A DNA stretch of 9,884 nt from Paenibacillus sp. (lineage in GTDB: Bacteria; Bacillota; Bacilli; Paenibacillales; NBRC-103111): contig JARBUQ010000112.1 in the NCBI GenBank assembly GCA_029239545.1, forward strand, positions 1 to 9,884. The letters are read 5' to 3'. Shown here one piece after another: positions 1 to 5,476 of the stretch. A program made the position numbers and the translations under genes. Below the pieces are notes generated by a model, which saw only the letters and a list, made by a program, of their open reading frames with translations, was not told where the DNA came from and searched no databases. The first letter of the stretch is position 1. The number at the start of each line of letters is the position of its first letter.

Positions 1-99
1 CACCAGCACCAGCACCAGCACCAGCACCAGCACCAGCACCAGCACCAGCACCAGCACCAGCACCAGCACCAGCACCAGCACCAGCACCAGCACCAGCAC
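1..99 (-). repeat. Perfect hexanucleotide tandem repeat encoding poly(Ala-Gly)
   Basis: The plus strand reads CACCAG repeated 16.5 times with no substitution, starting at the first base of the window, so the true length is unknown. On the minus strand it is GCTGGT, in frame with the CvfC-like gene, and encodes 16 visible Ala-Gly dipeptides. Perfect identity at synonymous positions points to recent slippage expansion rather than selection on the peptide alone. Because the unit is 6 nt, gains or losses keep the reading frame and change only linker length. Confidence 0.97.
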
Positions 100-355
100 T
101 GGTTTCTAGAATGCCTTGCACATGTGCAAGGATGGAAGACCAATCTGCTTTCGGATTGCGATCAATTGCTATGAAATCCGCCGCTCTGAACACGGAGGTA
201 ACACCGGAAATGTCCAATAGCTGCTGCATAGAAAGGGGAGCTGTGGCTTTGTTGTGCTTATCATAAGTTCGCTTGTCGCCCTTGGGCAATGGCTCGTCGA
301 CATTAATCTTCATTGTATTGGGACTCGGTGTTGGCTCAATGGAAAGTATCTTCAT
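1..355 (-). CDS. cvfC: CvfC/YpgR-family protein, N-terminal part only (Nfu_N domain plus Ala-Gly tract)
   Basis: Only the first 118 codons are in the window; the gene continues beyond position 1. The ATG at 355-353 is preceded by AGGAGGA (370-364) at 8 nt spacing. The protein opens MKILSIEPTPSPNTMKINVD, the hallmark start of the Nfu/NifU N-terminal domain. Around residues 47-80 it carries GVTSVF, then FIAIDRNPKADW, which matches my recollection of staphylococcal conserved virulence factor C and Bacillus YpgR. In that family a C-terminal region of HEAT-like repeats follows; it is not visible here. From residue 87 the sequence is pure Ala-Gly, which would form a flexible linker just after the Nfu_N domain. 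The CxxC iron-sulfur motif of true NfuA lies in a different, C-terminal domain, so cluster binding should not be assumed. The biochemical function of the family is unsettled. The family call is firm and the symbol less so. Confidence 0.85.
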   Translation of the reverse strand, partial: MKILSIEPTPSPNTMKINVDEPLPKGDKRTYDKHNKATAPLSMQQLLDISGVTSVFRAADFIAIDRNPKADWSSILAHVQGILETSAGAGAGAGAGAGAGAGAGAGAGAGAGAGAGAG

Positions 356-450
356 GATCAGTTTCCTCCTGGATTGTAGCCTGTCTGCAACACGCCAGAT
401 TCTGCGCGTCATTGATTAACTCTCTCTATTGTGTCACAAATGGCCCAAAG

Positions 451-477
451 AAAAAACCCCGCATGAACCATGCGAGG
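451..477 (-). terminator. Rho-independent terminator of the guanylate-kinase-like gene
   Basis: Read on the minus strand, CCTCGCATG and CATGCGGGG form a 9-bp stem (477-469 with 465-457, one G-T wobble) closed by a 3-nt loop. A run of six T follows (456-451). It lies about 40 nt past the stop codon at 517 and separates this gene from the downstream cvfC-like gene. Confidence 0.9.
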
Positions 478-516
478 TTAGTTGGCAGACAAATGCCGCT
501 TGTCTTACGAATGCAA

Positions 517-1104
517 TTAGTCCAAGTCCAGTAACTTCCGATCCAGGTAAGGCTCGAGCAGATTGGTGATTGCGAATACGGTATGAGCCAAATCCTGATT
601 GTCGAATACATATTCACATTCAGGCAAGTAAGCCATAGCCTCATCATAATGAGACATGTGACGTTCGATGACATCCTCGTCGTCACCACGTTCTCTCTGA
701 CGCTGCACGACTGAAGCTCGGTCCGCATAGATGAACAGATCGGTCACTTTGTCGGCATAAACGGTCTTCAGAATACTGGCGCCCTTAGGATTAAGAATCA
801 AATAGACGAAGTCATTCGCCTCCAGCAGCTGTTCAATATCGGCATGCCGAATTCCGTAGAAATTTCCGTCGATCTCAACACTTTCAATAAATGCGCCAGC
901 TCGATCGGCTTCCTGGAACTGCTCGAGTGTTATAAAATGATAATCTTGTCCTTCTGTTTCGCCTTGGCGAGGTGATCTTGTCGTGCAAGAGAGCACTTTG
1001 CTCAGCTCCAAGGTTGAACCTACCATGTCAGCAACTGTCTTCCGCCCGGAACCATCTGGCCCGGTAAATACAAAAATGCTTGCACTCGTTCTGTTTTCGC
1101 TCAT
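517..1104 (-). CDS. Guanylate-kinase-like protein with altered P-loop
   Basis: A 195-residue soluble protein of the guanylate kinase fold; members transfer phosphate from ATP to GMP. The layout is kinase-like: a P-loop GPDGSGRKT at 15-23; a GMP-site segment with S39, R43, R46, E49 and Y55 (CTTRSPRQGE, then DYHF); E74 and FYG at 82-84; and a lid-like arginine segment RQRERG at 135-140. Several key positions are unusual. The P-loop lysine position is Arg21, followed by Lys where Gmk has Gly or Ser. The usual EIDxQGA is replaced by ILNPKGA (103-109), losing the acidic residue. The usual YGT is YGI. It is therefore probably a paralogue of the housekeeping Gmk, possibly with changed activity; this is inference. 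An upstream in-frame ATG at 1152 would add 16 residues but has no ribosome site. The ATG at 1104 has GGGGAAGG (1122-1115) at 10 nt, so I chose it. It has its own terminator and lies about 200 nt downstream of motB. Confidence 0.85.
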   Translation of the reverse strand: MSENRTSASIFVFTGPDGSGRKTVADMVGSTLELSKVLSCTTRSPRQGETEGQDYHFITLEQFQEADRAGAFIESVEIDGNFYGIRHADIEQLLEANDFVYLILNPKGASILKTVYADKVTDLFIYADRASVVQRQRERGDDEDVIERHMSHYDEAMAYLPECEYVFDNQDLAHTVFAITNLLEPYLDRKLLDLD

Positions 1105-1311
1105 AAGTCGCACACCTTCCCCATGTCTGTAATTAATTGGCTCACCATTCATGTTGTGAGATATGTCTTATTACTACTACTATGCGAGTCACAGTATAGA
1201 AAAGAAGGCGTTCTTTTCGCTAGCGGCGCTGAGAGCTGCACGAGTTGCGAAAGTTTGTTTGTTCTCACAGGATGCGCCTTCTTGGCTGCCTTTATCCATT
1301 CGGGTTGTCAG
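1105..1311 (-). other. Intergenic region between motB and the guanylate-kinase-like gene
   Basis: No gene is supported in these 207 bases. They contain a perfect inverted repeat GAAAAGAA-GGCG-TTCTTTTC (1199-1218), an A/T-rich 8-bp stem without a clean T-tract after it, so at best a weak motB terminator. The remainder must hold the promoter for the guanylate-kinase-like gene. A TATACT hexamer (minus strand, 1198-1193) is a possible -10, but I see no convincing -35. Confidence 0.5.
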
Positions 1312-2124
1312 CTACTGGCTGCTTACCGGAACTGTTGTTCCTGCCTTCAAGTTACGCAGAATCGATACTTCCACGCGGCGGTTCTTGGCTCGTCCGTCAG
1401 CAGTCTGGTTGGTCTCAATGGGATGATTTTCTCCATAGGCTTTAGAACTAAAGCGTTTATCGCCGATTTTGTCCCCAGGAAGCAGAATTTTCATGAAGTT
1501 AATAGCGCGTTTGGAGCTTAGATCCCAGTTCGTCTCGAATTCTCTTGTATTAATCGGGATATCATCGGTATGACCTGCGACTTCGACCTGGTAGCCGGGA
1601 TATTGGAGCAGCATGCTGGCAATATTTTGAGCTAATTTTCTGGCATCAGGCTTTACTTCTGCACTGCCTGAGGCAAAAATTGCATTATCGCGAATTGTAA
1701 TCATCAAAAGCTCATTAGTTAAATGGGTGTCAAGTTGGGTGTTTAGTCCATTCTCGCTAATGTATTGATCCAGCTTTTGCTTCAGCTCCTTCAGATCGAC
1801 CATTTCTTTCTCCATCTGGGCTTGCTGTTCCTTGGCCTCCTGCGTGGATTGAGACTCGGACTTGAAGTCCTCCGTTTTTTTACTGTTCATGTCAGTAGGA
1901 TCTTTTGTAATCGGGACGACAGCGGTCTGCTCGAATAAGTTGGTCCCTCCGCTGAATGCCGAGTTCAGACTCCGCATGATGTTGTCATATTTCTTGGAAT
2001 CGACCTCACTGGAAGCGAACAAAATAATAAACAGAGCGAGAAGCAATGTAAGCAAATCGGCGTAAGGAATCAGCCAAGTTTCATCCATATGATCTTCATG
2101 ATGCTGCTTTCGCCTTTTGCTCAC
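1312..2124 (-). CDS. motB: Flagellar motor stator protein MotB
   Basis: A 270-residue inner-membrane stator subunit that partners MotA and anchors the stator to peptidoglycan. It has a short basic, His-rich cytoplasmic tail (1-13). A single membrane segment at about 17-37 contains the essential ion-carrying Asp23 in PYADLLTLL. A plug or linker region (about 40-140, with a charged stretch near 95-118) follows, and then an OmpA-like peptidoglycan-binding domain (about 145-257) with GHTDDIP at 184-190 and NRRVEV at 248-253. Length and sequence resemble Bacillus subtilis MotB rather than MotS, suggesting a proton-driven stator; the ion is inference. The start is GTG (2124-2122), preceded by GAGGAGG (2140-2134) at 9 nt. 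It begins inside the 3' end of motA (29-nt overlap), so the two are translationally coupled. Confidence 0.96.
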   Translation of the reverse strand: MSKRRKQHHEDHMDETWLIPYADLLTLLLALFIILFASSEVDSKKYDNIMRSLNSAFSGGTNLFEQTAVVPITKDPTDMNSKKTEDFKSESQSTQEAKEQQAQMEKEMVDLKELKQKLDQYISENGLNTQLDTHLTNELLMITIRDNAIFASGSAEVKPDARKLAQNIASMLLQYPGYQVEVAGHTDDIPINTREFETNWDLSSKRAINFMKILLPGDKIGDKRFSSKAYGENHPIETNQTADGRAKNRRVEVSILRNLKAGTTVPVSSQ

Positions 2125-2911
2125 GTTCGGATTCCTCCTCTTTGTTTTGTGGACCGTAACGCTCGGAAGGAGTCAGGAATACCGCCAGCTTCTGTTCAAT
2201 GGCAATAGCCGAAATACCGGATTGGATGGACAGAAGCCCTTCAACCATCATAAGTTTAATCTCTACTTCTCTGCGCGAAATTTGCTTCAGCTTGGTCGCA
2301 ATTGGATGCCACAGCACATACCCGGTGAAAATCCCAAGCAGTGTAGCAACGAAGGCTGCCGAGATCAGATGGCCAAGCTCACCCACATTGTTCAAATTAC
2401 TTAAAGCTGCAATCAACCCAACAACAGCGCCTAGAACCCCTAGTGTTGGTGCATATGTACCGGCCTGCGTGAAGATCAAAGCTCCTGAGCGATGTCGGTC
2501 CTCCATGGCATTAATCTCTTCCATTAAAACGTCGTGAATGAATTCCTGATCGTTGCCGTCAATAATCATCCGCATCCCGTTCCTGAGAAAGGGATCATCG
2601 ATATCCTCAACCTTGCTCTCGAGAGCAAGAAGACCTTCACGCCGGGTTATCGTTACCCATTCGATAAATAATTGAATAAGTTCCTTTTTAGGCACTAATT
2701 TTTGGGATACAAAAATAATTTTAAACAGCTTAGGAATCTTGGTCAGCTCTGCCATAGGAAAAGCAATCAAAATAGTGGCTGCTGTCCCGCCTAAAATAAT
2801 CAATATAGCAGCCCAATTGAGCAGCGAACTGATCGCAGCCCCTTTCAGTACCATTCCCACCCCTACGGATATGAACCCCAATAATAACCCGAATACTGTA
2901 GATTTTTCCAT
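2096..2911 (-). CDS. motA: Flagellar motor stator protein MotA
   Basis: A 271-residue membrane protein forming the stator ion channel with MotB and contacting the flagellar rotor switch. There are four membrane segments, near residues 4-22, 33-52, 147-170 and 182-202, with a large cytoplasmic loop between the second and third. That loop holds RREGLLALE, in which Arg90 and Glu98 are the charged residues known to interact with FliG in the family. The highly conserved TYAPTLGVLGAVVGLIAAL (152-170) includes channel Pro155, and ISAAFVATLLGIFTGY follows at 183-198. The charged C-terminal tail is typical of Bacillus MotA. The ATG at 2911 is preceded by GAGGTG a few bases upstream. It is first in a motA-motB operon with a candidate sigma-D promoter directly upstream; no chemotaxis gene is nearby. 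Confidence 0.97.
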   Translation of the reverse strand: MEKSTVFGLLLGFISVGVGMVLKGAAISSLLNWAAILIILGGTAATILIAFPMAELTKIPKLFKIIFVSQKLVPKKELIQLFIEWVTITRREGLLALESKVEDIDDPFLRNGMRMIIDGNDQEFIHDVLMEEINAMEDRHRSGALIFTQAGTYAPTLGVLGAVVGLIAALSNLNNVGELGHLISAAFVATLLGIFTGYVLWHPIATKLKQISRREVEIKLMMVEGLLSIQSGISAIAIEQKLAVFLTPSERYGPQNKEEESEREQKAKAAS

Positions 2912-2941
2912 GTGACACCTCGCGTTTTAGTCTATATCCTT

Positions 2942-2969
2942 TTATCGGCATGCAATACGTATTCGATTA
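2942..2969 (-). promoter_or_regulatory. Candidate sigma-D (flagellar) promoter for motAB
   Basis: On the minus strand GCCGATAA (2949-2942) matches seven of eight positions of the Bacillus sigma-D -10 (GCCGATAT). A TAAT (2969-2966) sits 16 nt upstream, compared with the usual TAAA at 15 nt. The -10 ends 30 nt before the motA ATG, which leaves a short leader containing the ribosome site. Motility control by sigma-D is established for motAB in Bacillus; its use here is inferred from the motif and its position. Confidence 0.65.
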
Positions 2970-3010
2970 GAGACAATCCATTCCTGCAATTATACATTGA
3001 AAATACGCAA

Positions 3011-3056
3011 AAAGAATACACGGACAAGAAACTTAGGTTCCTGTCGTGTATTCTTT
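3011..3056 (-). terminator. Long inverted repeat, probable terminator of the spore lipoprotein gene
   Basis: AAAGAATACACG (3011-3022) and CGTGTATTCTTT (3045-3056) are perfect 12-bp inverted arms. Inside them GACAAGAAAC and GTTCCTGT extend the pairing with bulges around a TTAG loop. On the minus strand it follows the lipoprotein stop at 3099 by about 40 nt, and the stem runs out into CTTTTTGCG, a moderate T-tract. It also insulates motAB from upstream transcription. A protein-binding site is the alternative reading. Confidence 0.6.
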
Positions 3057-3081
3057 GTAACCTGCCGTGAATTCTTTGTTA
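3040..3081. repeat. Tandem 21-bp imperfect direct repeat
   Basis: Positions 3040-3060 and 3061-3081 are adjacent copies of one 21-bp unit differing at 3 positions (common core CGTG, then ATTCTTTGT). Both contain the right arm of the inverted repeat starting at 3011. The left arm (3011-3022) can therefore pair perfectly with copy 1 or with one mismatch with copy 2. This looks like duplication of a terminator arm. Confidence 0.85.
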
Positions 3082-3098
3082 TAGATGAAGAAACACAA

Positions 3099-3782
3099 TT
3101 ATGGGGTTGATTCGATAATTCCCTGCCCGCCAAAATGGTTCAGCACCAAGCTATTGAATTGCGGTACGTAGGTGTCAAGGGGGGCTCCCCGCCATGATTC
3201 ATGCGCATACTGGCTGAACTGGTTAATGAAATCCTGGTTCGCAGATACGAATACATTCGTAATTTCTGGATGCAGTTGCCGGATTACCTTCGACAGATCC
3301 TCGTGCAGTTCGCTGGATAAATCCTGCGGATTCGGGATGGTGGGGAAGGAATACTTCTCCATGGCAATGTCACCGGGCTTAAGTGATTTGGTTATGTCGG
3401 AATGATCGTCAATCCCAGGCGAAATGATTGTGCGATCACTGCGATTTTTGATTCCTTTGCCTTTGGCTCCTGTAGCAGTGCCATCCAGAAGGATCGCTAC
3501 ATAAGCATTCTTATCCGTGATAATAACGAATGAGCTGCGAATGCCTTTCATGTCGTCGATCACATCGGATGAGTATTGGCTGAACACCATCTTATGATTG
3601 TTGTGATCGGCTGCCTTCATTTGCGTGTTGTAGGAGCGAATTCCGGTTGCTTCATTCTTATCGGTCCGACTGCCGTAGTCTGAAGGGCTGCTTTCGAATT
3701 CCTCCTTGTAGGTACACGCACACATGTTCGCCAAGAGCGTAATGCAAGCGAACCATTTGATCAGCGGATATAATTTGGACAT
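3099..3782 (-). CDS. YhcN/YlaJ-family sporulation lipoprotein
   Basis: A 227-residue predicted lipoprotein. Members of this family are found in spores of Bacillus and help germination or spore structure; the exact role is unclear. The N-terminus has Lys3 and Lys9, a hydrophobic stretch, and a lipobox MCA-C with lipidated Cys23; Cys21 is an alternative and the box is not canonical. A charged linker follows, then the family core: FVIITDKNAYVAILLDG (85-101) and, near the end, TNVFVSANQDFINQF (175-189), with a final helix ending LNHFG. A longer in-frame start exists at 3995, but its extra 71 residues precede the signal sequence and have no ribosome site. The ATG at 3782 has AGGAGG about 6 nt upstream. 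It is divergent from the oxidase operon and single-gene, with the inverted repeat at 3011-3056 downstream. In B. subtilis ylaJ also lies in the general cta neighbourhood (from memory). I found no convincing sporulation-sigma promoter. Confidence 0.82.
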   Translation of the reverse strand: MSKLYPLIKWFACITLLANMCACTYKEEFESSPSDYGSRTDKNEATGIRSYNTQMKAADHNNHKMVFSQYSSDVIDDMKGIRSSFVIITDKNAYVAILLDGTATGAKGKGIKNRSDRTIISPGIDDHSDITKSLKPGDIAMEKYSFPTIPNPQDLSSELHEDLSKVIRQLHPEITNVFVSANQDFINQFSQYAHESWRGAPLDTYVPQFNSLVLNHFGGQGIIESTP

Positions 3783-4055
3783 AAGTTCCTCCTGACCGAT
3801 TAAGGTAGCGGGTAGTGGGTAATAACAATTAGAACTATAAATCTTATTTAGAATTAGCATTTGCTTATACAAGCAGAATATGCGCATAGTTTTGAATGTA
3901 AATTGTGTGAAGCTTCTGCATAAATCGACCGGAAAAAGGAAATACCCTTTATGTATCCTTCTTATAAAATTGTTGTTGTTTTGTCGGATTTGCAATACAG
4001 GTAAAAGGCTTGAAAGCCTTGATATTAGAACATTGTGTGAACTTTGCCAGGAAGA

Positions 4056-4084
4056 TTGACAAACATTGTTGGCGAAATTATAGT
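4056..4084 (+). promoter_or_regulatory. Near-consensus sigma-A promoter for the cta operon
   Basis: TTGACA (4056-4061) is a perfect -35. After exactly 17 nt comes TATAGT (4079-4084), matching five of six -10 bases. Transcription would start near 4091, giving a leader of about 275 nt before ctaC that contains the whole palindromic array. A second TTGACA (4105-4110) has only TATCAG at 16 nt. The match is seen; activity is inferred. Confidence 0.72.
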
Positions 4085-4149
4085 TAATGAAGTGATTAGG
4101 TTTGTTGACAAGATATGGCCATCCTTTATCAGTTCTTTTGTTGAATATG

Positions 4150-4303
4150 AAGGCAAAAGTTCTGGTTTTGATCAGAACTTATGGTGCTTTCTAAGGCAAA
4201 AGTACTGATACTGATCAGAATTTATGGCGCTTTCAGGTCAAAGTTCTGATTATAATCAGAGCTTATGGCGCTGTTCAGGCCGAAGTTCTGATTCTGATAG
4301 CAG
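4150..4303 (+). repeat. Tandem array of four ~42-bp palindromic units in the ctaC leader
   Basis: The units are 4150-4192 (43 bp), 4193-4234 (42), 4235-4276 (42) and a partial fourth, 4277-4303. Each begins AGGC or AGGTC, then carries a palindrome on the pattern AAGTTCTGAT-nnnn-ATCAGAACTT, then TTATGGCGCTTTC. Unit 1 has a perfect 8-bp arm pair (4157-4164 with 4173-4180). Unit 3 is the best, a 24-bp near-perfect palindrome at 4241-4264 with one mismatched pair. Unit 2 has two mismatched pairs in its 10-bp arms, and unit 4 keeps the left arm with a degraded right arm. The 42-bp period is four helical turns, so a protein bound to each palindrome would sit on one DNA face. If transcribed, the same units would form serial hairpins in the ctaC leader. 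I recognise no known regulator site. Confidence 0.88.
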
Positions 4304-4366
4304 TGATAGATTGGTCTTCTTAGTTCGATTGATCTATTAAAACAGTGAATTGGGGTTGATGAGTGA

Positions 4367-5446
4367 ATGAAACGGTGGCAATTTGTATGGCGTTTAGTCC
4401 CTTTATTGGCGATCATGACGTTCATACTCTCAGGCTGTGGGATTGATGAAATAACGACATTGAATCCGAAAGGGCCAGTAGCTGAGAAGCAATTATGGCT
4501 GATTCTTATTTCTTTGGCCGTTATGATCGGTGTATTCATCGTCGTGGCCATCATCTATGTGTACGTTCTTGTACGCTTCCGTAAGCGGCCTGGACAGACT
4601 GGGATTCCTAAGCAAGTAGAAGGTAATCATAAGCTGGAGATAATCTGGACGGTAGTTCCGTTTATACTTCTGTTTATTATTGCGATCCCAACAGTTAAGT
4701 ACACGTTCGAACTTGATAAAGATTATTCTAATGATCCGAACGCTCTTCAGGTAAAAGTTACAGGACATCAGTTCTGGTGGGAATTCGAATATATGAATGA
4801 GAAGATAATCACCGCTCAGGATCTGATTATTCCTACTGGACGCACAATTTCCTTCCACTTGGAGTCCGCTGATGTAAACCACTCCTTCTGGGTGCCGACT
4901 CTTGGCGGTAAGAAAGATAATAACCCTGGAATGACGAATATGCATTATCTGGTTGCAGATGACCCAGGGGTCTATTATGGAAAGTGCGCAGAATTATGCG
5001 GAACGTCGCATGCACTGATGGATTTCAAGGTGAAAGCAGTAACACCTGATGAGTTTGAACGCTGGATAGCGGGTATGAAGTCTCCTAACAATACAGTAAC
5101 TTCTTCTCTGGCCTTAGAGGGTGAGCAAATATTCAAAAAGAGCTGTATCGGTTGCCATGCGATCTATGATACACAGCAGAAGCAGGTTGTTGGTGGTAAA
5201 GTAGCTCCTAGTCTTGTTAACTACGGGGATCGTCAGACGATTGCCGGTATATTGTTCAATCGCGAACCGGGAGATTTCAACAAGAATCTGAAGACTTGGT
5301 TAGAGGATCCGCAAGAGGTCAAACCAGGTAATCTGATGCCCAATCCGATAGACGTCCCAGGCAGCAAGATGGAAACAAGCCTCGGACTTACCGATAAGCA
5401 GCTGGACGCACTCGTAGAATACTTAGCAGGACAAAAGCAGAAGTAA
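4367..5446 (+). CDS. ctaC: Cytochrome c oxidase (caa3-type) subunit II with fused cytochrome c domain
   Basis: A 359-residue lipoprotein subunit that accepts electrons and passes them through CuA to subunit I. In order it has a signal peptide with lipobox LSGC (Cys24), two membrane segments (about 44-70 and 92-112), and a cupredoxin domain with the aromatic electron-entry stretch HQFWWEFEY (134-142). The CuA ligands are His172, Cys207, Glu209 (backbone), Cys211, His215 and Met218 in CAELCGTSHALM. A C-terminal cytochrome c domain holds CIGCH (Cys260, Cys263, His264) and a likely axial Met324 in NLMPNP. The tethered haem c defines the caa3 class and makes soluble cytochrome c dispensable. The in-frame codon before the ATG is a stop, so the start is fixed. 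The ribosome site (GGGG at 4352-4355) is weaker than elsewhere in the operon. It is first in ctaCDEF. Confidence 0.97.
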   Translation: MKRWQFVWRLVPLLAIMTFILSGCGIDEITTLNPKGPVAEKQLWLILISLAVMIGVFIVVAIIYVYVLVRFRKRPGQTGIPKQVEGNHKLEIIWTVVPFILLFIIAIPTVKYTFELDKDYSNDPNALQVKVTGHQFWWEFEYMNEKIITAQDLIIPTGRTISFHLESADVNHSFWVPTLGGKKDNNPGMTNMHYLVADDPGVYYGKCAELCGTSHALMDFKVKAVTPDEFERWIAGMKSPNNTVTSSLALEGEQIFKKSCIGCHAIYDTQQKQVVGGKVAPSLVNYGDRQTIAGILFNREPGDFNKNLKTWLEDPQEVKPGNLMPNPIDVPGSKMETSLGLTDKQLDALVEYLAGQKQK

Positions 5447-5465
5447 ACACTTCTGAAGAAAGGGG

Positions 5466-5476
5466 TTTATAAGTTG
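5466..5476 (+). promoter_or_regulatory. TTG start of ctaD and its ribosome-site spacing
   Basis: AAAGGGG (5459-5465) lies 8 nt before a TTG at 5474-5476. No ATG is available near the conserved N-terminus, and the family-typical HTGLMDWLTTVDHKKIG follows directly. TTG is therefore the start of ctaD and may lower its translation relative to ctaE. Confidence 0.8.

Larger units (their letters stand above)
3783..4366. other. 584-bp divergent intergenic region
   Basis: This gene-free stretch lies between the divergent spore lipoprotein gene and ctaC. From left to right it holds an A/T-rich segment with the lipoprotein ribosome site and presumably its promoter (not identified). A small hairpin AAGGCT-TGAA-AGCCTT follows at 4005-4020. 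Then come a near-consensus sigma-A promoter for the cta operon at 4056-4084 and a second TTGACA at 4105. The tandem palindromic array is at 4150-4303, followed by about 60 bp of plain sequence to ctaC. I see no convincing coding sequence, tRNA or known riboswitch. Confidence 0.75.

Noticed and set aside
1105..1152. Earlier start of the guanylate-kinase-like gene at 1152
   Set aside because: No ribosome site before 1152, and the added 16 residues precede the normal Gmk N-terminus.
1199..1218. motB terminator at GAAAAGAA-GGCG-TTCTTTTC
   Set aside because: The T residues are inside the weak A/T-rich stem rather than after it; kept only as a note in the intergenic entry.
1123..1521. Plus-strand open frame of 132 codons
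   Set aside because: Antisense to the end of motB and the intergenic region; low-complexity translation, with no ribosome site and no family match.
3783..3995. N-terminal extension of the spore lipoprotein to the ATG at 3995
   Set aside because: It would bury the signal peptide and lipobox 71 residues inside the protein; the AGGAGG lies before the 3782 start.
3783..3995. Sigma-F, -G or -E promoter for the spore lipoprotein
   Set aside because: Fragments such as CATATTC exist on the minus strand, but no -10/-35 pair at correct spacing was found.
4105..4132. Second sigma-A promoter with TTGACA at 4105
   Set aside because: The -35 is perfect, but the best -10 at acceptable spacing is TATCAG; the promoter at 4056 is clearly better.
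4147..4249. Tiny peptides encoded by repeat units 1 and 2 (both containing KAKVL, then LIR, then YGAF)
   Set aside because: The similarity follows from the 42-nt period being divisible by three. Neither ATG (4147, 4181) has a ribosome site, and units 3 and 4 are not open in that frame.
4150..4303. CRISPR array
   Set aside because: The units are contiguous with no unique spacers, vary in every copy, and no cas gene is present.
4222..4554. Minus-strand open frame of 110 codons
   Set aside because: It runs through the palindromic array and the antisense of ctaC, with no ribosome site or recognisable domain.
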